Shown here one piece after another: positions 16,391 to 24,368 of a stretch of DNA of 50,916 bases (the first letter of the stretch is position 1; the number at the start of each line of letters is the position of its first letter). The stretch is from Paludibacteraceae bacterium (GTDB lineage: Bacteria > Bacteroidota > Bacteroidia > Bacteroidales > Paludibacteraceae). The stretch covers positions 1 to 50,916 of the forward strand of contig JAFZGC010000136.1 in the NCBI GenBank assembly GCA_017555595.1. The letters run 5' to 3'. The notes below the pieces were generated by a model. It was not told where the DNA came from. It saw nothing but the letters and a program-made list of their open reading frames with translations, and ran no database searches. A program made the translations under genes and the position numbers.

Positions 16391-16509
16391 TTTTGGGTTA
16401 TATTTTCACATCACCTATTTCGAACATTATTTTGGAGTAGTGTAATTCGTCCTATCAATTCTGTCCAAAATCATGAAATTATTTTGTGGGAAATTTAACA
16501 ATTATATAC

Positions 16510-16603
16510 TAACTTTGCAAAACTTTATCTAAGTGGCGCATTTTTCGATTGGTCATTACAGTTGAAGCACAGAAAGAGCAGAACTCCGCTCTTTCTATGT
16601 TTT
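16510..16603 (+). ncRNA. Candidate small RNA with its own -7 element
   Basis: TAACTTTGC (16510-16518) has a TTTG at 16483-16486, 23 nt upstream and slightly too far. About 85 nt downstream comes a perfect 9-bp hairpin AGAAAGAGC / GCTCTTTCT (16571-16596) and a TTTT at 16600-16603. No reading frame starts here and both neighbours are on the other strand. The hairpin could instead serve the minus-strand gene that ends at 16628. Confidence 0.35.
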
Positions 16604-16627
16604 GAAATATGCGTCTAATAGAGTGAA

Positions 16628-17179
16628 CTACAACGCATCTTTCAACTTATGCTTGATGTAGTGCTCATCTGTGAAATGGGAGCGAAGATGTGACGTCATC
16701 TCCGCGCGAGCAAAAAATTTCTGGTACTCGCGTTTGATATCTTCACCTAGATTGGGGTCATGAGGTGTATAATGGCAGATTGTTTCGGGGGTATCTTTGG
16801 GCTTAAATGCCTTGAAACGAAAAAGGTCCTGCATAGTGAGTTTGAACTCCGTTTCGCCATTCTCTCGGCGACCGCGGTACTTATTAACACCTACGACCTT
16901 CTTGAGCGAAGACATGGGATTGAGTACAGGATTGATGACAATCTTACGCCCCGCAAAATCAGCACAGAGGACATAAAAACCCCCTAAAGAACTTCCGATG
17001 AGATACTTGACATCTGCATTTGCCTTGATAAAATCATTTATTTTCTTCACCGACTCATCCACGCGGTGATCCACTTCCAACGGACACCACTCTAGATCGG
17101 GGTAGTATTTGCGGAAATTGGTGATGGTGTCGGAGTGAATAGACCCTGCGAAACCATGTATGTAAACTGCTTTTGCCAT
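16628..17179 (-). CDS. YqiA/UPF0227-type alpha/beta-hydrolase (predicted esterase)
   Basis: The 183-residue protein begins VYIHGFAGS (5-13) and has the nucleophile elbow GSSLGGFY (about 62-69), with a C-terminal candidate acid and histidine (HFTDEHY, near 168-174). These match the small YqiA/YcfP esterase family, cytoplasmic serine hydrolases of unknown physiological substrate. There is no signal peptide. It is transcribed alone; a -7-like TAACTTTG lies at 17225-17218 on the minus strand. The lid region (YRGRRENGETEFKLT) is typical of the family. Confidence 0.8.
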   Translation of the reverse strand: MAKAVYIHGFAGSIHSDTITNFRKYYPDLEWCPLEVDHRVDESVKKINDFIKANADVKYLIGSSLGGFYVLCADFAGRKIVINPVLNPMSSLKKVVGVNKYRGRRENGETEFKLTMQDLFRFKAFKPKDTPETICHYTPHDPNLGEDIKREYQKFFARAEMTSHLRSHFTDEHYIKHKLKDAL

Positions 17180-17275
17180 GATGGTTCGTTACTTTTGATA
17201 GGTTTGTTATTTGGCTGCAAAGTTACATATTTTCTACGAGATATACAATTTTCCACATGAAAAAACAATCATTTA

Positions 17276-17307
17276 CTTGCTCAATTCAAAAAAATGTTGT
17301 AATTTTG
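17276..17307 (+). promoter_or_regulatory. Promoter of leader A / small lipoprotein gene
   Basis: TAATTTTG (17300-17307) preceded by CTTG (17276-17279) with 20 nt between. It lies 347 nt before the ATG, so the transcript has a very long leader. Confidence 0.75.
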
Positions 17308-17313
17308 CAAACA

Positions 17314-17654
17314 GAAAGGAAAAAACCGCCAACAATCAGTACCGAAGCGTCGGTGCAAAGACATATTAAATATAGCGTTATAAGCCAAACTTGATTACTT
17401 GAAACTTCGACAACTTCAATGTAATTTATTTACTCAAGTCACGGTTTATGCACGCTCACGTAACCGCGTGAGTTTTCTGTGCGTAAATTTGAGTAAATAA
17501 GGTAGTCGAAGACCTCAAGTAATCAAATGATGCGAACGAAAGTTCACGCTTTTCGTGTATAATAAGCTCTTAGATATAATAAACAACAAATCAATAATTA
17601 ACAACGGAGTGTGCCGAAAATCCAACAAAGAGTAGGCAGTAAATATTTAGTATT
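17314..17654 (+). ncRNA. Structured leader RNA, copy A
   Basis: Order from the promoter: hairpin ACCGA/TCGGT (17341-17354); box AGACATATTAAA (17359-17370); a 136-nt hairpin 17391-17526 with nested perfect arms TTGATTACTTGA/TCAAGTAATCAA, CTTCGAC/GTCGAAG, TTATTTACTCAA/TTGAGTAAATAA, TTTATGCAC/GTGCGTAAA (one G-U) and CTCACG/CGTGAG; a small GAAA-loop hairpin (17532-17549) followed by TTTT; an A-rich linker; a conserved block (17603-17638) with core CCGAAAATCC and AAGAGTAGGCA; 16 nt; ATG. Copy B (47366-47795) has the same layout and the same end spacings with a different big hairpin. Function unknown; it could be a regulatory leader or an RNA partner of the encoded protein. Confidence 0.75.
17603..17638 (+). 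promoter_or_regulatory. Conserved pre-start block of leader A
   Basis: AACGGAG, CCGAAAATCC and AAGAGTAGGCA are identical to 47744-47779, 30 of 36 positions overall. Both blocks end exactly 16 nt before their ATG. TGCC/GGCA at the ends could pair. Confidence 0.8.
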
Positions 17655-17978
17655 ATGAAAAAGATTTTATTTTTTGCATTTCTTGCAGTGTCCTTAATCT
17701 TTGTAGGATGTGGTGGTAATGGTGGTGGATATAATCCTCCTTCAACAACAGGTAACATCCAATTTCTAAATCAAACTGACGATGCCTATTATGTTGATGT
17801 GGCTGGATATGAAACATTTACGTTAGGAGGTAATAGATCTGTAACATACAGCGGATACGAAGTGGGTAGACATCATATAACTGTTACGCAAAAAAATGGA
17901 TATATTTTATATCCTACGGTAAAAGAAGGATATGCAACAGTTCGTGCAGGAGAAACTACAATATTCTATTGGAATTAA
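17655..17978 (+). CDS. Small surface lipoprotein of unknown function
   Basis: The 107-residue protein has a lipoprotein signal (KKILFFAFLAVSLIFVGC, lipid on Cys19), then a glycine/proline spacer GGNGGGYNPP and about 80 residues of predicted beta structure (DDAYYVDVAGYETFTL, GRHHITVTQ). The charge-poor, Gly-rich segment after the Cys could be an export signal, but that is inference. No family is recognised. It is read from the long structured leader A, whose relative precedes the vWA gene at 47796. It stands alone and is followed by a large palindrome. Confidence 0.8.
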   Translation: MKKILFFAFLAVSLIFVGCGGNGGGYNPPSTTGNIQFLNQTDDAYYVDVAGYETFTLGGNRSVTYSGYEVGRHHITVTQKNGYILYPTVKEGYATVRAGETTIFYWN

Positions 17979-18026
17979 CAAACCCGCAGACACTTTTAGG
18001 ATTATTGACTCGGAGTTCTCTTTATA

Positions 18027-18070
18027 ATTGGTATGGCAATCAGTCCTCGCAGACTGATTGCCATACCAAT
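18027..18070. terminator. 19-bp perfect palindrome between convergent genes
   Basis: The arm ATTGGTATGGCAATCAGTC (18027-18045) and its exact complement (18052-18070) enclose the loop CTCGCA. There is no T-run, so termination would rely on the stem alone; it may instead be a transposed hairpin element. Confidence 0.65.
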
Positions 18071-18083
18071 ATTCGAATTTTAT

Positions 18084-19628
18084 TTAGAGATAAGACGCTA
18101 TTTTGAGGGCGACATTGATGCCGTCCAAGGCGGAAGAGGTGATACCGCCTGCATAGCCAGCACCTTCGCCGCAAGGATAGAGATGGGGTGTAGAGATCGA
18201 TTGCAGTGTCTCTGGGTCACGAGGCAGACGCACTGCACTACTGCTACGGCTCTCCACACCGAGGATAACTGCCTCATTAGTCAAGAAACCACGGTACTTG
18301 CGGTCGAAATCGCGGAAGCCTTGTTGCAAGCGTTTGCCGATATGTTCGGGCAGCCACTGGTCAAGGCGACTGGACACTGTGCCTGGCAGATAACTGCACG
18401 AAGGCAGTGTCTTACTTGCCTTACCCTCTACGAAATCGCGTAGGCGTTGAGCAGGAGCGAGAGAGGGAACCCCACCGTGTTGATAGGATAAATATTCCAA
18501 ATGTTGTTGGAATCGTAATCCTGCAAGCGGATCTTGTTCGTTCAAATCTTCGGGACGGATCTCGACTACCATGCCTGAGTTGGCATAAGGGGAGTTGCGG
18601 TGGCTGGCGGACATGCCATTAACCACGCAGCTATTCAATGCACTGCCCGCAGGGACGATATGGCCGCCCGGACACATGCAGAACGAATAAACACCGCGAC
18701 CTTGCACCTGCGTTACCAATGAATACGAAGCATTCCCCACCAAATGAATCAGTTCGGGCGATGGGTCGTGATACATCAGTTTATTAATCAGCGATTGTGG
18801 ATGCTCTGCGCGTACGCCCATTGCGAAACCTTTTGTAGCAAGGGCAACACCGTTGTCATGAAGCATGTGGTAGGTGTCATGCGCTGAATGCCCAATAGCG
18901 AGGATGACGCCCAAAATGGGCATCAGACCGCTTTGCTGTCGGACCGCTTTGCTATGCTCACTGTTGGACCGCTTCGCTGTTAGACCAAGGAGCAAGCGGA
19001 AGAGGGCTTCATCTACACAAGTAGAGAAATGTATCTCGCCACCGTGCTCGATGATGCATTCGCGCATGCGGCGGATGATAGTTGGCAGTTTGTCGCTTCC
19101 GATATGTGCATGGGCTTCGTAGAGCAAGCGGTCGTCTCCACCGAAATGGTGGAAGAGTTCCATAACGCGTTGCATATTGCCGCGTTTCTTGCTGCGTGAG
19201 AAGAGTTTACCATCGGAAAAAGTGCCAGCGCCGCCTTCGCCAAAGCAGTAGTTGGACTCGGCATTGAGTCCAAGATTGCGGTTGAGCGTAGCGATGTCTT
19301 TCTTACGCTCAGCGACATCCTTGCCGCGTTCGTAGATGATTGGACGGATGCCGTGCTCGATGAGTGTGAGTGCGGCAAACAAACCCGCAGGTCCTGCACC
19401 GATAATAGCTACACTATGCTCGGCATTGTGCACATCTTGAAAATGTGGTGGCTCGTAGAGCGGAATAGGTGCGTCCTTGGGTAGCGGTGCGTCATGCTCG
19501 TCAGTGAGCACCGTGAGGTGTACCTTGAGTTGCTTTTGGCGAGCATCTATAGAACGCTTCACGACACGGAACCTTTGTTCCATGTCGTGCGCTTTCTCTG
19601 GACTTAATATAAGGGTTTGCTGATTCAA
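18084..19628 (-). CDS. NAD(FAD)-utilising dehydrogenase family protein (COG2509-like), with repeat-encoded insertion
   Basis: The dinucleotide fold begins AIIGAGPAGLFAALTLIEHG (about 73-92) followed by YERGKDVAERKKDI and FGEGGAGTFSDGKL, diagnostic for this FAD oxidoreductase family; the C terminus has PCGEGAGYAGGITSSALDG. The reaction is not established. The only start that keeps the N-terminal LSPEKAHD segment is a TTG at 19628, 2 nt after the recA stop; ATG 19583 is an alternative. Around residues 215-237 the GACC-type hairpin repeat (18926-18986) is translated in frame just before VILAIGHSAHD. It is probably co-transcribed with recA. Confidence 0.85.
   Translation of the reverse strand: MNQQTLILSPEKAHDMEQRFRVVKRSIDARQKQLKVHLTVLTDEHDAPLPKDAPIPLYEPPHFQDVHNAEHSVAIIGAGPAGLFAALTLIEHGIRPIIYERGKDVAERKKDIATLNRNLGLNAESNYCFGEGGAGTFSDGKLFSRSKKRGNMQRVMELFHHFGGDDRLLYEAHAHIGSDKLPTIIRRMRECIIEHGGEIHFSTCVDEALFRLLLGLTAKRSNSEHSKAVRQQSGLMPILGVILAIGHSAHDTYHMLHDNGVALATKGFAMGVRAEHPQSLINKLMYHDPSPELIHLVGNASYSLVTQVQGRGVYSFCMCPGGHIVPAGSALNSCVVNGMSASHRNSPYANSGMVVEIRPEDLNEQDPLAGLRFQQHLEYLSYQHGGVPSLAPAQRLRDFVEGKASKTLPSCSYLPGTVSSRLDQWLPEHIGKRLQQGFRDFDRKYRGFLTNEAVILGVESRSSSAVRLPRDPETLQSISTPHLYPCGEGAGYAGGITSSALDGINVALKIASYL
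18926..18986. repeat. GACC-type hairpin repeat cluster inside the oxidoreductase gene (locus 3)
   Basis: On the plus strand GACC units begin at 18926, 18942, 18967 and 18983 (GACCGCTTTGCTGTCG, GACCGCTTCGCTGTTA). It lies on the strand opposite to the gene, so the encoded residues differ from those at rsmH. Confidence 0.75.
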
Positions 19629-19630
19629 AA

Positions 19631-20638
19631 TTATTTTTTCAGCGCGTCCATGATCTTATTCTCGATCTCTTCTGCGAGGTCTGGGTTGTCGCGGAGGACG
19701 TTCTTAGCCGCATCGCGACCTTGTGCGAGTTTGGTGCCTTCGTAGCTATACCATGAGCCCGACTTGGTCAAGATACCATTATCTACACCAAGATCCACTA
19801 TCTCTCCTACACGAGAGATACCCTCATTGAACATGAGGTCGAACTCGGCTTTCTTAAATGGAGGAGCCACCTTATTCTTGATAACTTTTACGCGCACTTG
19901 GTTACCAAGGATTTCGTCGCCATCCTTGATAGCACTTGCTTTGCGGATATCGAGACGCACAGATGCGTAAAACTTCAGCGCGTTACCACCTGTGGTGGTT
20001 TCTGGGTTGCCGAACATCACGCCGATCTTCTCACGAAGTTGGTTGATGAAGATACAGGTGGTGTTGGTCTTGTTGATAGTAGCAGTGAGTTTGCGGAGCG
20101 CTTGGGACATGAGTCGTGCTTGTAAACCGACGCGGTTGTCACCCATATCGCCTTCAATCTCAGCTTTAGGAGTGAGGGCTGCTACAGAGTCGATGACCAC
20201 GAGGTCAACGGCTGCGCTACGGATAAGTTCGTCAGCGATATCAAGGGCTTGCTCGCCGCAGTCAGGTTGCGCGATGAGGAGGTTGTCGGTATCCACACCA
20301 AGTTTCTCTGCATAGAAGCGGTCGAAGGCATGCTCCGCATCGATGATAGCTGCGATACCGCCTTGCTTTTGCACCTCAGCCATCGCGTGGATGGCGAGGG
20401 TGGTCTTACCAGATGACTCAGGACCATAAATCTCTACCACACGACCGCGAGGATAACCGCCTACGCCAAGCGCGAGGTTTAGACCTACTGAGCCTGTAGG
20501 GATTACAGGTACGTCTTCTACTTTCTCGTCACCGAGCTTCATGATGGCACCTTTGCCAAAATCTTTATCAATTTTTGCCATTGCCAATTGCAAGGCTTTG
20601 AGCTTCTCTGGGGAAGGCATTTTCTTTTCTTCTGCCAT
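19631..20638 (-). CDS. recA: Recombinase RecA
   Basis: RecA forms ATP-dependent filaments on single-stranded DNA for strand exchange and SOS induction. Visible are Walker [14 protein letters not shown] (about 65-77), [21 protein letters not shown] (loop L1 region), and [29 protein letters not shown] (loop L2). The ATG at 20638 ([13 protein letters not shown]) is chosen because the promoter -7 box lies at 20731-20724, within the longer in-frame extension. 335 residues is normal. No LexA-type operator is evident in the leader, which carries A/T-rich AGTTTTAAA-like repeats and a GCGCC-TTT-GGCGC hairpin. Confidence 0.97.
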   Translation of the reverse strand: MAEEKKMPSPEKLKALQLAMAKIDKDFGKGAIMKLGDEKVEDVPVIPTGSVGLNLALGVGGYPRGRVVEIYGPESSGKTTLAIHAMAEVQKQGGIAAIIDAEHAFDRFYAEKLGVDTDNLLIAQPDCGEQALDIADELIRSAAVDLVVIDSVAALTPKAEIEGDMGDNRVGLQARLMSQALRKLTATINKTNTTCIFINQLREKIGVMFGNPETTTGGNALKFYASVRLDIRKASAIKDGDEILGNQVRVKVIKNKVAPPFKKAEFDLMFNEGISRVGEIVDLGVDNGILTKSGSWYSYEGTKLAQGRDAAKNVLRDNPDLAEEIENKIMDALKK

Positions 20639-20691
20639 AGTCTTATATAGTTTAAAAGTTTTAAGTGTTTTAAAAGTTCTAAAGGTTTTAT

Positions 20692-20755
20692 GCGCCTTTG
20701 GCGCTTGTTTCAAAAGTTTTGTGCAAAGGTAGTATTTTTTTTGCACATGTGCAAG
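20692..20755 (-). promoter_or_regulatory. Promoter and leader hairpin of recA
   Basis: Minus-strand TACCTTTG (20731-20724) with CTTG (20755-20752) exactly 20 nt upstream. A GCGCC-TTT-GGCGC hairpin sits at 20692-20704, near the predicted 5' end of the transcript. Confidence 0.75.
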
Positions 20756-20781
20756 AAGTAAAAAAATATTTCTTTATATTA

Positions 20782-21675
20782 TCAAAAAATAACACGTCTA
20801 CCATCTAAGGTATATACATTATCATGATGAAGAATGTACAACGTGGAGTTGTGTAATATCACACGTGCGTTGTTATTGGATATTGTGGGATTGCACAAAG
20901 CTGTTATGGGTTCAGTATTCACTGTGAGAGCATCTAATGCAAAATATAATGGTGTGTTCGCACCATAAGCACCAATATCTGTAGTGGTCATAGAGAAACT
21001 CAAGCAGGACGTTCTTCCCAAAGCAGATAGTGGGACTTGTACCCATCCATTGTTATTCTTTCCATCCACTGCAAGATAAAAGGTAGTTGTAGCAGTAGGG
21101 CACATTGTACTATCGAGAGCTTGAATGATGAGTGCCAAGGTATCTTGCTCGGTAAAAGCGCGAGCATTGAACTCTCCCTGTGTAATTGCCTTGTAGGTAT
21201 TGCTATTTTGGCAAATATATACATATTCAGGATAGTATTCCTTGTTGAATTGGACGACATTGGTGGAATATCCTTGCTCCTCACTTACCCATTCGGAGTA
21301 ATAGCCAATTACATAAGGCGTTCCTACACCGCCTATTCCACCGTTCGCCACACAGCCAAAAACATTTGCTGTGTCTTGAGAGACTGTGGATATAGTAAAG
21401 CCCTCCCAACTCAAACCTCCGTATGCCATCGCACTCGGCAGATGAGATAGGCGGAACACTCCACCATTAGTGACGATAAAACGACAAGAATCATGGTCAT
21501 TATACGTCTGTTCCCACACATCTGTCAGGTCGTAATAAGCACCAATAGTTGGCGTAGAAGAATACGTAACGAGGTTGGCGTTTATATCAGTAGCTGTGGC
21601 GAGATCCATCGTGACAACATCTGCATAAACAACTGACACACAACATATTAAAAAGCAAATAAGTGTTTTTTTCAT
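20782..21675 (-). CDS. Secreted DUF4465-type protein with C-terminal sorting-like tail
   Basis: ATG 21675 gives a clean signal peptide (MKKTLICFLICCVSVVYA). The body resembles DUF4465: an Asp/Ala-rich start (ATATDINANLVTYSS), YGGLSWEGFTIS near the centre, and PLYFALDALTVN near residue 250. The last ~35 residues (ILHNSTLYILHHDNVYTLDGRRVIF, shortened here to its features) have the YTLDGRRV pattern found at the end of many type IX secretion cargo proteins, though shortened. With the GldKLMN genes in the same window, export by that system is plausible inference. The substrate is unknown. It lies 15 nt after the nitroreductase gene. Confidence 0.7.
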   Translation of the reverse strand: MKKTLICFLICCVSVVYADVVTMDLATATDINANLVTYSSTPTIGAYYDLTDVWEQTYNDHDSCRFIVTNGGVFRLSHLPSAMAYGGLSWEGFTISTVSQDTANVFGCVANGGIGGVGTPYVIGYYSEWVSEEQGYSTNVVQFNKEYYPEYVYICQNSNTYKAITQGEFNARAFTEQDTLALIIQALDSTMCPTATTTFYLAVDGKNNNGWVQVPLSALGRTSCLSFSMTTTDIGAYGANTPLYFALDALTVNTEPITALCNPTISNNNARVILHNSTLYILHHDNVYTLDGRRVIF

Positions 21676-21743
21676 TGATTTACCACCTATAATTTTATGT
21701 TGATAGAAGTAATATACACTAAAAAGCAAATAGTCACGTCAGA

Positions 21744-22364
21744 TCAGTCCACAAACTGCACTTTGTTGATGTCACGTGGTTTGGCTTCTGGTGATTCGTT
21801 TGCATAACCAAAACCCACGCATAGGCAGAGTTCGTAGTTCTCACTGAAACCAAGCAGCGCAAGGATATCGTCACTATTCTCGGCATCGTTGATAAAGCGG
21901 ACAGGGCTGCCCAAGCAGATACTTCCTATGCCCAGCGATTGTGCAGCAAGCATCATGTTACCTGCCAGCAGACCGCAGTCGTATGCTGAAAAATCGTAGT
22001 TGCGATCGCGAGCGATGAAAGTCATGACTGGTGCGCCGCGCATGCAGCCGTGTGCCATCTCTGCAGGGAGATTAGGGTTGCCTGCTGCCATCAGGTCTTG
22101 CACTTTTTGTAGGGTGGTTGGGTTGTCGATGATACGCACTTCCCAAGATTGTTTGTTTTGACCATTAGCCGCATTGATACCGCAGATCATTATTTGCATC
22201 ATGGTGTCGCGAGCCACTGGCATTTGGTGGTACTGACGAATGCTGCGGCGGGACATAATAGCGTTGATTACTTCGTTATTCATAGGTTCTTTGTTTTGTG
22301 GAGTAGGGTTGCAACCTACCAATGTGATTGCCAATAGAGGCAAAAGTAATAGAAATTGTCTCAT
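21744..22364 (-). CDS. Nitroreductase-family lipoprotein
   Basis: A lipoprotein signal (MRQFLLLLPLLAITLVGC, Cys18) precedes a nitroreductase fold: SRRSIRQY (FMN phosphate contact, about 40-47), AANGQNKQSWEVRII (about 67-81), GLLAGNMMLAAQSLGIGSICLG (about 134-155) and a C-terminal CVGFGYANESPEAKPR. The family reduces nitro groups, quinones or flavins with FMN and NAD(P)H. Because NAD(P)H is scarce outside the cytoplasm, the electron donor of this lipid-anchored form is unclear. It follows topB on the same strand with a 51-bp gap. Confidence 0.8.
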   Translation of the reverse strand: MRQFLLLLPLLAITLVGCNPTPQNKEPMNNEVINAIMSRRSIRQYHQMPVARDTMMQIMICGINAANGQNKQSWEVRIIDNPTTLQKVQDLMAAGNPNLPAEMAHGCMRGAPVMTFIARDRNYDFSAYDCGLLAGNMMLAAQSLGIGSICLGSPVRFINDAENSDDILALLGFSENYELCLCVGFGYANESPEAKPRDINKVQFVD

Positions 22365-22415
22365 AATTGTATAGTTATTGTGCGTGTATTGTCCGTAATT
22401 GATTGCATAAACTCA

Positions 22416-24341
22416 TCACTCAAACGCCTCGGCGTAAGTACAGCCTTCGCGCCAACGAGAGCAACCGTAACGAGTCTTTCCACGGATAATCGTTCCGCGT
22501 CCACACAGAGGACAACGCATACCCGATTTGTCGGCTTTGACCTCGCGCACTACTTGCGTGGTCATCTGCTTGAGTTCATCCAAAAAGAGTTTAGCCGTAT
22601 AGTCGCCTCGCTCAATGGCACGGAGTTTCTGCTCCCAACGACCCGTGAGTTCCGCAGACTTAAGTAGCGGAGAAATAATCGTATGTATCAGATTAATACC
22701 CACTTCGGTAGCTTTGATATTTTTCTTGTCACGAACAATATACTTGCGTTGGAAGAGTTTCTCGATGATTGCGGCACGGGTACTTGGACGACCGATACCA
22801 TTCTCCTTCATAGCATCACGCAGTTCCTCATCATCTACCGTTTTTCCTGCAGTTTCCATAGCACGAAGCAGGGTAGCCTCGGTGTAATATTTAGGTGGTG
22901 TGGTGGTTTTCTCTTGCAGTTGTGGGACATGAGGACCCGATTCTCCCTTATGGAAAGCAGGAAGCGTCTTCTGCTCTTCGGTTTCGTCATCGGTTTTCTC
23001 CTTTGCAAAGACTTCACGCCATCCTTGTGCCAGTATCTCGCGTCCCGTCACCTTAAAGGATATATCGCCCGCGCACGCGAGGACGGTGGTTGTTGCCACC
23101 TGGCAGGGCGGATAAAAAGCCGCAATAAACCTCAACGCTACCATATTATACACCTTACGCTCGAGTTCCGTGAGGTTATCAGGGCGTTGTCCTGTAGGGA
23201 TAATAGCGTGGTGATCTGTGACTTTGCTATTGTCGAAGACCTTCTTGGATTTTGGCAAGCTCTGCGCACCTTTGCCTCCATCAACTTTGAGAGGGAGCAA
23301 TGGTGCCACCTGCGGAAAGTAGTCTTGTATGCCACGCAGTGTAGCAGGCACCTTGGGGTAGATATCATCGCTGAGGAAGGTGGTGTCCACGCGCGGATAA
23401 GTGGTGACATGCTTCTCGTAGAGGCTTTGAATCACCTTGAGGGTGTCATCAGCCGTCATGCCATAGCGTTTGTTGCACTCCACTTGCAGCGAAGTGAGGT
23501 CAAAAAGGCGTGGGGCATACTCCATGCCTTTCTTTTTCTCTACAGAAGTGATTTCGAGGGGTAGGTCCTTTATGCTATCTACGAGTTTTTGCCCTTGTTC
23601 GAGGGATGTAATAGCATATTCATCCTCTTCGGCAAGCAGTTGTGCGGAGAAAAGGGTATCACGGTAAAGGGTTTTGAGTTCCCAATATGTGCGTGGCACA
23701 AAATGCTCGATCTCGTGTTGGCGTTTGACAATAAGGGCGAGGGTTGGCGTTTGTACACGACCAATGCTCAATACTTGGCGGTCCTTACCCTCCCCTTTAG
23801 CGAAACGCAGGGTGTAAGCACGGGTAGCATTCATACCTAGCAGCCAGTCGCCAATAGCACGCATGAGTCCTGCCTCATAGAGGTGCTGGTACTCGCTTTG
23901 GTCTTTGAGTTTCTGAAATCCTTCGCGAATGGCATCTTCTGTTAGCGAAGAAATCCATAGACGTTTGACAGGCACCTTGCAGCCTGCTTTCTGGTACACC
24001 CAACGCTGAATCAACTCTCCCTCTTGTCCCGCATCACCGCAGTTTATTACTTCGGAAGCCTGTGCGATGAGATTTTTGATAATGTTAAATTGCTTGAGAA
24101 CGCCTTTGTCATCCGTAACCTTAATACCAAATCGCTCGGGTAGCATGGGCAACGAAGACATATTCCACCCTTTCCATTGCTCGTTGTACTCATTGGGATC
24201 AAGCAACGCACATAGGTGGCCAAAGGTCCACGAAACACAATATCCATTACCTTCCATATAACCGTCTCGCGATGTTGTGGCACCTAATACGCGTGCAATA
24301 TCGCGCCCAACAGAGGGTTTTTCGGCTATACAGAGGATCAT
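22416..24341 (-). CDS. topB: DNA topoisomerase III (type IA)
   Basis: The Toprim domain opens ILCIAEKPSVGRDIARVLGA with NCGDAGQEGELIQRW (about 91-105) holding the acidic metal site. The catalytic tyrosine is in TYPRVDTTFLS (about 315-325), and VLSIGRVQTPTLAL is the gate motif. The last 40 residues hold a four-cysteine zinc ribbon (CPLC...C...C). The enzyme decatenates replication and recombination intermediates. ATG 24341 is preferred over an upstream TTG at 24347. At 641 residues it is close to Bacteroidota TopB lengths. Confidence 0.95.
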   Translation of the reverse strand: MILCIAEKPSVGRDIARVLGATTSRDGYMEGNGYCVSWTFGHLCALLDPNEYNEQWKGWNMSSLPMLPERFGIKVTDDKGVLKQFNIIKNLIAQASEVINCGDAGQEGELIQRWVYQKAGCKVPVKRLWISSLTEDAIREGFQKLKDQSEYQHLYEAGLMRAIGDWLLGMNATRAYTLRFAKGEGKDRQVLSIGRVQTPTLALIVKRQHEIEHFVPRTYWELKTLYRDTLFSAQLLAEEDEYAITSLEQGQKLVDSIKDLPLEITSVEKKKGMEYAPRLFDLTSLQVECNKRYGMTADDTLKVIQSLYEKHVTTYPRVDTTFLSDDIYPKVPATLRGIQDYFPQVAPLLPLKVDGGKGAQSLPKSKKVFDNSKVTDHHAIIPTGQRPDNLTELERKVYNMVALRFIAAFYPPCQVATTTVLACAGDISFKVTGREILAQGWREVFAKEKTDDETEEQKTLPAFHKGESGPHVPQLQEKTTTPPKYYTEATLLRAMETAGKTVDDEELRDAMKENGIGRPSTRAAIIEKLFQRKYIVRDKKNIKATEVGINLIHTIISPLLKSAELTGRWEQKLRAIERGDYTAKLFLDELKQMTTQVVREVKADKSGMRCPLCGRGTIIRGKTRYGCSRWREGCTYAEAFE

Positions 24342-24368
24342 TGGCAATTGACAGTTGATAGTTAGTTT

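Noticed and set aside
17391..17526. Retron msr-msd or group II intron RNA
   Set aside because: No reverse transcriptase follows either leader, and I see no intron domain V or boundary motifs.
20639..20746. Upstream extension of recA (Lys/Thr/Phe-rich repeats)
   Set aside because: The promoter -7 box is inside the extension, and the family start is MAEEKK; the extension is leader DNA with AGTTTTAAA-type repeats.
22683..23564. 293-codon open frame antisense to topB
   Set aside because: It lies inside a complete, motif-verified topB and has no promoter or recognisable protein features.
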